Source of the DNA: Pseudomonas sp. Leaf58
GTDB lineage: Bacteria > Pseudomonadota > Gammaproteobacteria > Pseudomonadales > Pseudomonadaceae
Direction of reading: 5' to 3'
NCBI RefSeq assembly: GCF_003627215.1
Contig: NZ_CP032677.1
Span: 3,725,501 to 3,789,500, forward strand
DNA: 64,000 bases
Both the position numbers and the translations under genes were made by a program. This document shows, piece after piece, positions 56,967-64,000 of this stretch. The notes under the pieces were generated by a model. The model ran no database searches. It saw only the letters and a list, made by a program, of their open reading frames with translations, and was not told where the DNA came from. Position 1 is the first letter of the stretch. Each line of letters starts with the position of its first letter.

Positions 56967-57268
56967 CTGATATCGAAAAGTTTTTCGAAATTGGAGATGG
57001 CGAGGATCTTGCGCACGTCAGAGCTCGCATGCACCACCCGCACATCCGACTCATCGCCGCCGGCGTGGTCACGCAGCAACAACAGCATGCCCAGCGCGGA
57101 ACTGTCGAGGTAGGTGGTGTCTTTCAGGTCGACGACCACCGAATCGGGCCGACTGGGCTGGCGTTCGTAAGCGTCGCGAAATTCCTGGTGCTTGCCGAAA
57201 TCGAAGCGCCCCTTGATCTTGATGGTCAGCTTTTTCCCGTCCTGCGAAAAATCAGTCTCGACTGCCAT
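56963..57268 (-). CDS. hsbA: Anti-anti-sigma factor HsbA (101 aa)
   Basis: A STAS-domain protein with the phosphorylatable serine in TYLDSSALGMLLLLRD (Ser56, possibly Ser57). In P. aeruginosa HsbA binds the anti-sigma factor FlgM when unphosphorylated and HsbD when phosphorylated, tying c-di-GMP to flagellar gene expression. It is the first gene of hsbA-hsbR-hptB and overlaps hsbR by four bases. It lies downstream of fliJ. Confidence 0.93.
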   Translation of the reverse strand: MAVETDFSQDGKKLTIKIKGRFDFGKHQEFRDAYERQPSRPDSVVVDLKDTTYLDSSALGMLLLLRDHAGGDESDVRVVHASSDVRKILAISNFEKLFDIS

Positions 57269-57373
57269 GCTAGCGATTCCTTCGATGATGGCGGGTGCAA
57301 CACCCTAAAGGTTTAGCAGGCCGTCGCAGGTGTAGCAAGGCCATACCTGTAGCGGCCCTATCGCCGGTACCGG

Positions 57374-57826
57374 TTAAAGATGATTCTGCCGTGGCAGACG
57401 CTGCGACAGCTCATCGAGCAAACGCTGTTCGCGCTTGTCTTCGGCCCGCCGGGCTTCGTCCTGGTAGCGCTGCACCAGCTTGCGCAAGCCCTCCACCCGG
57501 GCATAGGCTTGCTGCCAGGTGCCGCGCGCGTTGTTGAGGTTGTTCTGGTGCCAGACCAGGCTCTGGCGCTGCTGGGTCATGGCCGTTTCCAACTGCCCGA
57601 GAAAGCGCTGGTAATTCACCAGCCAGCTGCCATTGACCCCCTGCCCGCCGCGGTTAATCCACTGCAGCTGGTAATCCTCACGAAACCGTTCGAGTTCGGC
57701 CAGCTTGGCCTGGGCCGTGGCCACCTGCTGCTGGAAATGCCCCAGGCGCTGCGCCGCCGTGCGCTCGGCCTGCTCGGCCATCGCCACTACCGGCGCCAGG
57801 CGCGCGGCGCGTCCAGGCTGGCTCAT
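57374..57826 (-). CDS. fliJ: Flagellar export protein FliJ (150 aa)
   Basis: A coiled-coil protein rich in Gln, Arg and Leu (AERTAAQRLGHFQQQVATAQ, AKLAELERFREDYQLQWINR, VQRYQDEARRAEDKREQRLL), with the usual size of about 147-150 residues. FliJ escorts export chaperones to FlhA and stimulates FliI. It follows fliI after six bases and precedes hsbA with a roughly 100-base gap. Confidence 0.93.
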   Translation of the reverse strand: MSQPGRAARLAPVVAMAEQAERTAAQRLGHFQQQVATAQAKLAELERFREDYQLQWINRGGQGVNGSWLVNYQRFLGQLETAMTQQRQSLVWHQNNLNNARGTWQQAYARVEGLRKLVQRYQDEARRAEDKREQRLLDELSQRLPRQNHL

Positions 57827-57832
57827 AGCCTA

Positions 57833-59191
57833 TCAACCGCCCGCCGGGGGCGTGAAAATAGCCCCCAACTGTTCGCGGCTTTGCGCCAGGCCTACGTTCT
57901 CGTCCAGCCCCTGGCGCAACAAACCCACCAGTTTCGACTGCAGGGCGATGGCCAGGTCGGTCTCCGGGTCACCGCCGGCCACATAAGCCCCCACGCTGAT
58001 CAAGTCGCGACTTTGCGACAGGCGCGACCACAGCTGCTTGAACTTTTGTGCCTGGCGCAAATGATCGGCATCGACCACCTGGGGCATGACCCGGCTGATC
58101 GAGGCTTCGATGTCGATGGCCGGGTAATGGCCTTCTTCGGCAAGCCGACGCGACAGCACGAAGTGGCCGTCGAGCACGCCGCGCGCCGCGTCGGCAATCG
58201 GGTCTTGCTGGTCGTCGCCTTCAGACAGCACGGTGTAGAACGCGGTGATCGAACCACCGCCGGGCCCGCCGTTGCCCGCCCGCTCTACCAACTTGGGCAG
58301 CTTGGCGAACACTGACGGCGGGTAGCCCCGGGTGGCCGGCGGCTCGCCGATGGCCAGGGCAATTTCCCGCTGGGCCTGGGCGAAACGGGTCAGCGAGTCC
58401 ATCAGCAACAGCACGTTCTTGCCCTTGTCGCGGAAGTACTCGGCAATGCGCGTGCAATACATGGCGGCGCGCAGGCGCATCAGCGGCGCATCGTCGGCTG
58501 GCGAGGCCACCACGACCGAACGCTTGAGGCCCTCCTCACCCAGGATATGCTCGATGAACTCCTTCACCTCGCGGCCCCGCTCACCGATCAGGCCGACCAC
58601 GATGATCTCGGCTTCGGTGAAACGAGTCATCATGCCCAGCAACACCGACTTACCCACACCAGTGCCCGCGAACAGGCCCAAGCGCTGGCCGCGCCCCACA
58701 GTCAGCAGGCTATTGATGCTGCGGATACCCACATCCAGCGGCTTGCTGATAGGGTCGCGGTTGAGCGGGTTGATCACCGGGCCGTCCATCGGCACCCAGT
58801 CCTCGGCCTTCATCCCGCCCTTGCCATCCAAGGCACGGCCGGCACCGTCGAGTACCCGGCCTAGCATGCTCATACCCATGGGCAGGCGACCGCTGTCATC
58901 CAGCGGCACTACCCGGGCACCCGGGGCAATGCCGACAATGCTGCCCACCGGCATGAGGAACACCCTGGGCCCGGCAAAGCCCATGACTTCGGCTTCGACC
59001 TGCACCGGGTGGTAGCTGTCGTCGTTGATCACCAGGCAGCGGCTGCCCACTGCGGCACGCAGGCCCTCGGCCTCCAGGGTGAGGCCGACCATGCGCAGCA
59101 GGCGCCCCTCGACCACGGGTTGGGCGGGCAACTCGATCGCCTCGGCATAACTACCCAGGCGTTTACCGAAGCTGGTGCGCTCAAGCTTCAT
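57833..59191 (-). CDS. fliI: Flagellum-specific ATPase FliI (452 aa)
   Basis: An F1-beta-like ATPase: [20 protein letters not shown] (Walker A), [40 protein letters not shown] (Walker B), and [20 protein letters not shown]. The N-terminal beta-barrel region has [20 protein letters not shown]. Length matches FliI. It overlaps fliH by 11 bases and precedes fliJ. Confidence 0.97.
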   Translation of the reverse strand: MKLERTSFGKRLGSYAEAIELPAQPVVEGRLLRMVGLTLEAEGLRAAVGSRCLVINDDSYHPVQVEAEVMGFAGPRVFLMPVGSIVGIAPGARVVPLDDSGRLPMGMSMLGRVLDGAGRALDGKGGMKAEDWVPMDGPVINPLNRDPISKPLDVGIRSINSLLTVGRGQRLGLFAGTGVGKSVLLGMMTRFTEAEIIVVGLIGERGREVKEFIEHILGEEGLKRSVVVASPADDAPLMRLRAAMYCTRIAEYFRDKGKNVLLLMDSLTRFAQAQREIALAIGEPPATRGYPPSVFAKLPKLVERAGNGGPGGGSITAFYTVLSEGDDQQDPIADAARGVLDGHFVLSRRLAEEGHYPAIDIEASISRVMPQVVDADHLRQAQKFKQLWSRLSQSRDLISVGAYVAGGDPETDLAIALQSKLVGLLRQGLDENVGLAQSREQLGAIFTPPAGG

Positions 59192-59957
59192 CAGGAGGCT
59201 CTACCGAGCTGCCCAGCTCGACGGACATATCCGCTGCCGCCGGGTGCAGTGACTGGTCGTGTAGCTGGTCGAACAACTGCGCCACGGCTTTCTCGATGCG
59301 TGTTTCCATGGTCGCGTCGATGCGGCTGTGAGCGGTCTCGATGCGACAGCCGCCAGGCAGCAGCGCACTGTCCTCAAGCAGCCGCCAGCTTTCCTCATGG
59401 CGTTCGCGCAAGGCCTTGGCCTGCTCGAAATCCTGCGGGTTGAGGTGGATGCGGATATTGTCCGCACCCATGGGCAGCAGCTTGAGTGCCTCGCGCAGCA
59501 CCTGCGTGATCTGGCTGGAGTCGTTACGCAGCTCGCGACCGATCACCTGGCGGGTCATGTGCGCCACCAAGTGGACCAAGGTTTTCTCGATTTGCGTGTC
59601 TTGTTCAGCGATCGGCTCCATCAAGTGGGCCATCAGCTGTTCGAGGCTGTCCAGCTTGGCCTTCAGGGCCTCTTCGGCCTCCTGGCGGACCTTCAGCTGG
59701 GTGCTGTGGAAGCCCTCGCGCTCACCGGTGGCGAAGCCTTCGTTGTAGGCTTCCTGGCGGATAGCCTCAAGCTCTTCCAGGGTCAGCGGCTGGACTTCTT
59801 CCAGCGGCACCTCCTCGATTTCTTCCTCGACCACCTCCGGCTCCGGCTCGGGCTGGGGCTCCGGTGCTGGGTCAAAGCTGGGCAGCGTCCACACGTCCAC
59901 GCCCTCGAGGTCGCGGGCGCGGATCAGGTCGCTGGGGTGATGTTCTTTGGTGGACAT
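59181..59957 (-). CDS. fliH: Flagellar export stator protein FliH (258 aa)
   Basis: An acidic, proline-rich N-terminus ([20 protein letters not shown]) is followed by a long helical region with glutamine and glutamate repeats ([40 protein letters not shown]). The C-terminal domain ([40 protein letters not shown]) is the conserved FliI-binding part. It overlaps fliI by 11 bases and is preceded by a REP pair after fliG. Confidence 0.93.
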   Translation of the reverse strand: MSTKEHHPSDLIRARDLEGVDVWTLPSFDPAPEPQPEPEPEVVEEEIEEVPLEEVQPLTLEELEAIRQEAYNEGFATGEREGFHSTQLKVRQEAEEALKAKLDSLEQLMAHLMEPIAEQDTQIEKTLVHLVAHMTRQVIGRELRNDSSQITQVLREALKLLPMGADNIRIHLNPQDFEQAKALRERHEESWRLLEDSALLPGGCRIETAHSRIDATMETRIEKAVAQLFDQLHDQSLHPAAADMSVELGSSVEPPDEA

Positions 59958-59995
59958 GTTTTCAGGTACTCAAGCCATGTTCAGCCGACACGGTC

Positions 59996-60085
59996 CCTGT
60001 AGGGGCGGGTTTACCCGCGAATGCGTCGGCAGCGACAACCTCTATCGCCAGGCCCGACGCCTTCGCGGGCAAGCCCGCGCCTACA
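59996..60085. repeat. REP pair between fliG and fliH
   Basis: Inverted REP copies at 59996-60021 and 60060-60085 sit inside an otherwise continuous flagellar operon, in the 161-base gap between fliG and fliH. Confidence 0.85.
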
Positions 60086-60118
60086 AGGGCCAGCGTCGGC
60101 CAGTAAATCGCGAAAACC

Positions 60119-61138
60119 TTAGATCATTTCCTCGGCGCCCTTGCCGCCGAGCACGATCTCGCCGGCCTCGGCCATGCGGCGGGCGATGGTGAGGATTTCC
60201 TTCTGCGCCGTTTCCACGTCGCTGACCCGTACCGGCCCCTTGGCCTCCAGGTCGTCGCGCAGCAGCTCCGAGGCACGTTTGGACATGTTCTTGAAGATCT
60301 TGTCCTTGACCCGCTCGTCGGCACCCTTGAGCGACACCACCAGCACGTCGGACGACACTTCGCGCAGCAGCGCCTGGATGCCGCGGTCGTCGACGTCGGC
60401 CAGGTTGTTGAAGACGAACATCAGGTCTTCGATCTGCTCCGACAGGTCGCTGTCGATCTCGCGGATCGCATCCATCAGTGCACCTTCCACCGAGCTGTCG
60501 AGGAAGTTCATGATGTCGGCGGCACGCTTGATGCCACCCAGGGTGGTACGCGCGGCGTTGGAGTTGCCCGAGAACTGCTTCTCGAGGATCTGGTTCAGCT
60601 CCTTCAGCGCCGCCGGCTGCACGGTGTTCAGCGACGACACCCGCAAGACGATATCCAGGCGCACCTTGTGGTCGAAGTTGCTCAGCACTTCACCGGCCTG
60701 GTCAGGGTCAAGGTAGGCGACCACGATGGCCTGGATCTGCGGGTGCTCGTAGCGGATCACATCGGCTACCGCGCGCGGCTCCATCCACTTGAGGCTGTCC
60801 AGGCCGCTGGTGTTGCCACCCAGCAGAATGCGGTCGACCAGGCCATTGGCCTTGTCCTCACCCAGGGCCTGGTTGAGCATCTTGCGGATGTAGTCGTCAG
60901 AGCCCACACCCAGGCTGGTCTGATCGCCGACGATGTCGACGAACTCGCTCATCACCTGCTCCACCTGATCACGGTGCACATTGCCCATCTGCGCCATGGC
61001 CACACCCACCCGCTGCACTTCCTTGGGGCCCATGTGCCGCAGCACCTGGGCCGCATCGGTCTCGCCCAGCGAGAGCAGAAGGATCGCCGCCTTGTCGACG
61101 CGGCTCAGCTTGGCGGTAACGGCTCGGTTATCACTCAT
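60119..61138 (-). CDS. fliG: Flagellar motor switch protein FliG (339 aa)
   Basis: The three FliG domains are present: the N-terminal part (KAAILLLSLGETDAAQVLRH, MGPKEVQRVGVAMAQMGNVH), the middle armadillo-like part with HPQIQAIVVAYLDPDQAGEV, and the C-terminal torque helix region (FNNLADVDDRGIQALLREVS, then LKGADERVKDKIFKNMSKRA with the charged residues that meet MotA). It overlaps fliF by eight bases. Confidence 0.96.
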   Translation of the reverse strand: MSDNRAVTAKLSRVDKAAILLLSLGETDAAQVLRHMGPKEVQRVGVAMAQMGNVHRDQVEQVMSEFVDIVGDQTSLGVGSDDYIRKMLNQALGEDKANGLVDRILLGGNTSGLDSLKWMEPRAVADVIRYEHPQIQAIVVAYLDPDQAGEVLSNFDHKVRLDIVLRVSSLNTVQPAALKELNQILEKQFSGNSNAARTTLGGIKRAADIMNFLDSSVEGALMDAIREIDSDLSEQIEDLMFVFNNLADVDDRGIQALLREVSSDVLVVSLKGADERVKDKIFKNMSKRASELLRDDLEAKGPVRVSDVETAQKEILTIARRMAEAGEIVLGGKGAEEMI

Positions 61139-62909
61139 CGGCGTTGATCCAGTCTTTCACGACCTGGGCTACGCGGCCCGGGTCTTCGGCCACCAGGCCT
61201 TTGATTGCGTTGAGCTGTGCCTCGTAACCCTCGCTGGGGCTAGGCAGCAGAATGCTTGTCGGGCCACCCAGGCTGACGCGGTCGTTGGCCAGTTCGCCAT
61301 CCAGCCCCATCATGCCGCCCAGCTCCATGTCGCTATCCGAGGCAGCCTGCTTGCCGCCCCCGGTAATGTTGTTCAGCACTGGCCGCAGCACGCCGAACAC
61401 CAGCACCAGGATGAACAGTACGCCCAGCACCTGCTTGACGATGTCCCAGAACCACGGTTGCTGGTAGAAGGCGATGTCGGCGATTTCTTCGCCACGGTCG
61501 GCGGCGAACGGTACGTTGATCACCGTCACGCTGTCGCCACGGCTGGCATCGAAGCCGACCGCGTCCTGCACCAGGCGGGTGAAGCGCGCCAGGTCCTCGG
61601 TACCCCAGGGTGCACGCGTGGTGTCGCCGGTGGCCGGGTCGATCTTGACCTGGTCGTCCACCACCACCGCCACCGACAGGCGGGTCATGCGCCCCTGTTG
61701 CTGGCGGGTGTGGCTGATGGAGCGGTCCAGCTCGAAGTTCTTGGTACTTTGCTGGCGCTTGTCCGACGGGTACGGCGCGAGCATTGGCTGGCCGGTGGCC
61801 GGGTCCATGATCTGCTGGCCGTTGGCATCCACCAGCGGCTGGCCAGGCTGGATGGCCGCGGCCGGGGTGGCGGAAGCGCCGGTGGTCTGCGGTGCCGACG
61901 CAGGGCCTGGTGGCTGGTTGCTCAGCGCTCCTGGCACGCCCTGCGGGCCCTGGCTGCTGGCCCGTTGTTCGTCGACCGACTGCTCGCTGCGCAGCGCCGG
62001 CTGGTCGGGGTTGAACTGCTCGGAGGTCGACTCCACCGCGCTGAAGTCCAGGTCGGCAGACACTTCGGCCTTGTAGCGGTCATTGCCCAGCACCGGCTGC
62101 AGGATGTTGTGCACACGCTGGGTAAGCATGCCCTCCACCCGGCGGCTGTAGTCGAACTGCTTGCCCGCCTGGGTCAGGGTCGTGTCCTGGACTTGTTCGG
62201 ACAGCAGGTTGCCCTTCTGGTCGACCACGGTGACCTGGGACTTGTCCAGTTCGGGCACGCTAGTGGCCACCAGGTTGATGATGGCCATCACCTGCCCGGC
62301 TTCCAGAGCGCGGCCCGGGTACAGCTCGACCAGTACCGAGGCGCTGGGCTTGCGTTCGTCACGCACGAACACCGAACTTTTCGGGATAGCCAAGTGAACA
62401 CGCGCGGCCTTGACGTTGTTCAGGCTGGATACGGTGCGCGCCAGCTCGCCTTCCAGGCTGCGGCGGTAACGGGTGGCTTCCATGAACTGGCTGGTGCCCA
62501 GGCCCTGCTCCTTGTCGAGCAGTTCGAAGCCGACATTGCCATCGCTCGGCGCCACGCCGGCGGCGGCCAGCTTCAGGCGCGCACGGGAGAGGTCGTCGGC
62601 CTTGACCAGCAGAGCGCCAGAGTTGGGCTCGACGTTGTAGGGAATGTCGGCAGCGGCCAGGGTGTCCATGACCTGCTTGGTGTCCATGCCCGCCAGGCTG
62701 CCGTACAGCGGGCGGTAATCGGGTTGTTGCGACCACAGCACCACAGCGAAGCCGATCGCCACGCTGGCCGCCAGGCCGACCATGAGGCCGATCTGACGCA
62801 GCATGGGCATCTGCGATATGTTTTCCAGGAACGACAGGCCAAACAGCGGCGGTTTGGCCGCTGGCGAGCCAGTCTTGGCGGGGGCGTTGTCGACGACTGC
62901 TTCAGCCAT
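61131..62909 (-). CDS. fliF: Flagellar MS-ring protein FliF (592 aa)
   Basis: An N-terminal membrane helix (IGLMVGLAASVAIGFAVVLW) and a C-terminal one (IVKQVLGVLFILVLVFGVLR) flank a large periplasmic region with ring-building motifs (YNVEPNSGALLVKADDLSRA, GELARTVSSLNNVKAARVHL). The cytoplasmic tail VAQVVKDWINADE binds FliG. Length (592) is typical. It follows fliE after 15 bases and overlaps fliG by eight. Confidence 0.96.
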   Translation of the reverse strand: MAEAVVDNAPAKTGSPAAKPPLFGLSFLENISQMPMLRQIGLMVGLAASVAIGFAVVLWSQQPDYRPLYGSLAGMDTKQVMDTLAAADIPYNVEPNSGALLVKADDLSRARLKLAAAGVAPSDGNVGFELLDKEQGLGTSQFMEATRYRRSLEGELARTVSSLNNVKAARVHLAIPKSSVFVRDERKPSASVLVELYPGRALEAGQVMAIINLVATSVPELDKSQVTVVDQKGNLLSEQVQDTTLTQAGKQFDYSRRVEGMLTQRVHNILQPVLGNDRYKAEVSADLDFSAVESTSEQFNPDQPALRSEQSVDEQRASSQGPQGVPGALSNQPPGPASAPQTTGASATPAAAIQPGQPLVDANGQQIMDPATGQPMLAPYPSDKRQQSTKNFELDRSISHTRQQQGRMTRLSVAVVVDDQVKIDPATGDTTRAPWGTEDLARFTRLVQDAVGFDASRGDSVTVINVPFAADRGEEIADIAFYQQPWFWDIVKQVLGVLFILVLVFGVLRPVLNNITGGGKQAASDSDMELGGMMGLDGELANDRVSLGGPTSILLPSPSEGYEAQLNAIKGLVAEDPGRVAQVVKDWINADE

Positions 62910-62924
62910 GGTTTACATCCGTCC

Positions 62925-63257
62925 TCAAACCGGCATCTGCATGATGTCCTGATACGCCTGGACCAGCTTGTTGCGCACCTGAGTCATGGCCTGCATCGAA
63001 ACGCTGGCTTTTTGCGAAGCGATCATCACGTCAGTCAGGTCGACGCCGCTCTTGCCGATTTCAAAGGCGTTGGCCAGCTGGGTGGAAGCCTGCTGAGTTT
63101 CATGCACCTTGCCGATGGCCTGGCCGAGCATGTCGGCAAAGGTACTTTGCCCTGGCGCCAGCTCAGGGGCCGCGGACACCTTTGGCAGCGACATGGCATC
63201 GGCCTGCATGGCCCGCATGTCCAACATCAGACGATTGAATTCAACACCTTGGCTCAT
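62925..63257 (-). CDS. fliE: Flagellar hook-basal body protein FliE (110 aa)
   Basis: FliE joins the MS-ring to the rod. The sequence has the typical C-terminal helices [20 protein letters not shown] and [17 protein letters not shown], and a family length of about 110. It is the first gene of fliEFGHIJ and has a sigma-54 promoter at 63316-63332. Confidence 0.95.
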   Translation of the reverse strand: MSQGVEFNRLMLDMRAMQADAMSLPKVSAAPELAPGQSTFADMLGQAIGKVHETQQASTQLANAFEIGKSGVDLTDVMIASQKASVSMQAMTQVRNKLVQAYQDIMQMPV

Positions 63258-63315
63258 GACCCTTCTCTCTCCTGCGGCCGCATTTTTTTGACACTCATGC
63301 GGCGAATAGCCTACC

Positions 63316-63332
63316 TAAGCAACAAAGGTGCC
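63316..63332 (-). promoter_or_regulatory. Sigma-54 promoter of fliE
   Basis: On the minus strand TGGCACCTTTGTTGCTT: TGGCAC and TTGC elements with GG and GC 10 bases apart, near-consensus for RpoN. It lies about 60 bases before the fliE ATG and downstream of the fleR stop. Confidence 0.75.
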
Positions 63333-63398
63333 AGCCTTCGCCCCCCCTTTCACGGGGCCACCTAGCCCCTGCGGGCGCGCAGCAGGATGAGTCGCTCG

Positions 63399-64000
63399 TC
63401 AGCCGAACAGGCTGGCTTCGACGTCAAACCCGGCATCACGCATCTGCGCCAGCTTGTAGCGCAAGGTACGCGGGCTGATGCCCAGGCGTTCGGCGGCCTC
63501 TTTGCGGCGACCACGCTCGGCGCGCAGGGTGTCGATGATCATCTGGTACTCGTGCCGGCGCATGTCATCACCCAGGCCGCTGGCTTCAACCGCCAGTTCC
63601 GGAGCTGGCGTGGAGCCCGCCGACAATGGAATGGCGCCTGCCAGACAGAAATCCGCCGCCTCGATCACCCCGCCCTGCTGCAGGATCAACGCCCGCTGCA
63701 AGGCATTGTCCAGTTCACGCACGTTGCCCGGCCAGGCATGCCCCTGCAGGCAGGCCCGCGCCTGCGGTGACAGGCGCACCGGGGCGTGCTTCATCTTGGC
63801 CACATGGCGCGCCAACAGGCGCTCGGCCAACTGCAGAATATCCCCCGGCCGCTCACGCAGCGGGCGCCAGGCCAGCGGGAATACCGACAGGCGGTAATAC
63901 AGGTCTTCACGGAAACGCCCGGCAGCCACTTCACCCGCCAGGTCGCGGTTGGTGGTGGCCAGCACGCGGATATCCAGGCTGATGGGCTTGCGCCCACCTA
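63399..64000 (-). CDS. fleR: Sigma-54-dependent response regulator FleR, C-terminal part (5' end outside window)
   Basis: About 200 codons are present, open to the window edge. The part of the AAA+ domain visible has VLATTNRDLAGEVAAGRFRE, DLYYRLSVFPLAWRPLRERP and WPGNVRELDNALQRALIL. The Fis-type helix-turn-helix ends the protein (RRKEAAERLGISPRTLRYKL). The location directly upstream of fliE fits FleR, the regulator that with FleS activates class III flagellar genes; FleQ is the other NtrC-type candidate. The receiver domain and the first part of the AAA+ domain lie outside the window. Confidence 0.85.
   Translation of the reverse strand, partial: GGRKPISLDIRVLATTNRDLAGEVAAGRFREDLYYRLSVFPLAWRPLRERPGDILQLAERLLARHVAKMKHAPVRLSPQARACLQGHAWPGNVRELDNALQRALILQQGGVIEAADFCLAGAIPLSAGSTPAPELAVEASGLGDDMRRHEYQMIIDTLRAERGRRKEAAERLGISPRTLRYKLAQMRDAGFDVEASLFG

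Noticed and set aside
60981..63365. 794-codon plus-strand frame over fliF and fliE
   Set aside because: Antisense to fliF and fliE, with histidine- and glutamine-rich shadow composition.
1..64000. tRNA, rRNA, CRISPR array or prophage
   Set aside because: No cloverleaf-like sequence, rRNA segment, regularly spaced direct repeat array or phage structural gene was recognised on reading; a tRNA or Rfam scan was not possible.

Overview
The window is a chromosomal segment of a GC-rich gammaproteobacterium, almost certainly the Pseudomonas putida group. The evidence is the gene order (a glyoxylate carboligase block, then a ccm cytochrome c maturation block, then a large polar-flagellum and chemotaxis block) and the many copies of the roughly 35-base REP element (core tgtaggagcgggtttacccg) known from P. 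putida. No tRNA, rRNA, CRISPR array, transposase gene or prophage gene was seen. All identifications are made by reading the sequence; no database search was run.

Bases 1-5240: the end of an outer-membrane channel gene, a small membrane protein, an LTA-synthase-like sulfatase-fold membrane enzyme, a DUF808 membrane protein, a RutR-like TetR regulator and a GlcG-like protein. Bases 5495-13033: the glyoxylate route gcl-hyi-glxR-ttuD-pyk, which turns glyoxylate (for example from allantoin or glycolate) into pyruvate, followed by a urea transporter. Two perfect TTGTATACAA palindromes lie between the divergent glcG and gcl genes, and an attenuator-like set of hairpins precedes ttuD. Bases 13079-20186: a voltage-gated-type potassium channel with a C-terminal zinc ribbon, a sulfate-binding protein, a methyltransferase, a DMT exporter divergent from an Lrp/AsnC regulator, a histidine phosphatase, an FKBP isomerase, a GFA-family protein and a PhzF-family protein.

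Bases 20187-20957 hold no convincing gene. They contain a hexanucleotide microsatellite and a MITE-like element with imperfect inverted arms of about 55 bases. Bases 20958-28306: a small lipoprotein gene and the complete ccmABCDEFGHI operon, read leftward, including the 58-residue ccmD.

Bases 28464-33240 are the most unusual part. A sigma-28-like promoter precedes a divergent FliK-like gene, which overlaps a stand-alone FlhB C-domain gene (FhlB/FlhX type). Next on the same strand is a 905-residue protein with a large N-terminal region, a hydrophobic segment and a C-terminal glycosyltransferase module resembling the clostridial TcdA/TcdB type, with a DVDD metal-binding motif. I read it as a putative secreted glycosyltransferase toxin or effector.

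Bases 33259-64000 read leftward and form the flagellar and chemotaxis cluster. In transcription order they are fleR (cut by the window edge), fliEFGHIJ, hsbA-hsbR-hptB, fliK, fliLMNOPQR-flhB, flhA-flhF-fleN-fliA, cheY-cheZ-cheA-cheB-motC-motD-parC-parP-cheW and a DUF2802 gene. Sigma-54 (-24/-12) sites can be read ahead of fliE, fliK, fliL and flhA, as expected for FleQ/FleR class II and III genes. An 84-base inverted repeat sits between the end of flhB and the flhA promoter. REP pairs occupy most of the longer gaps.
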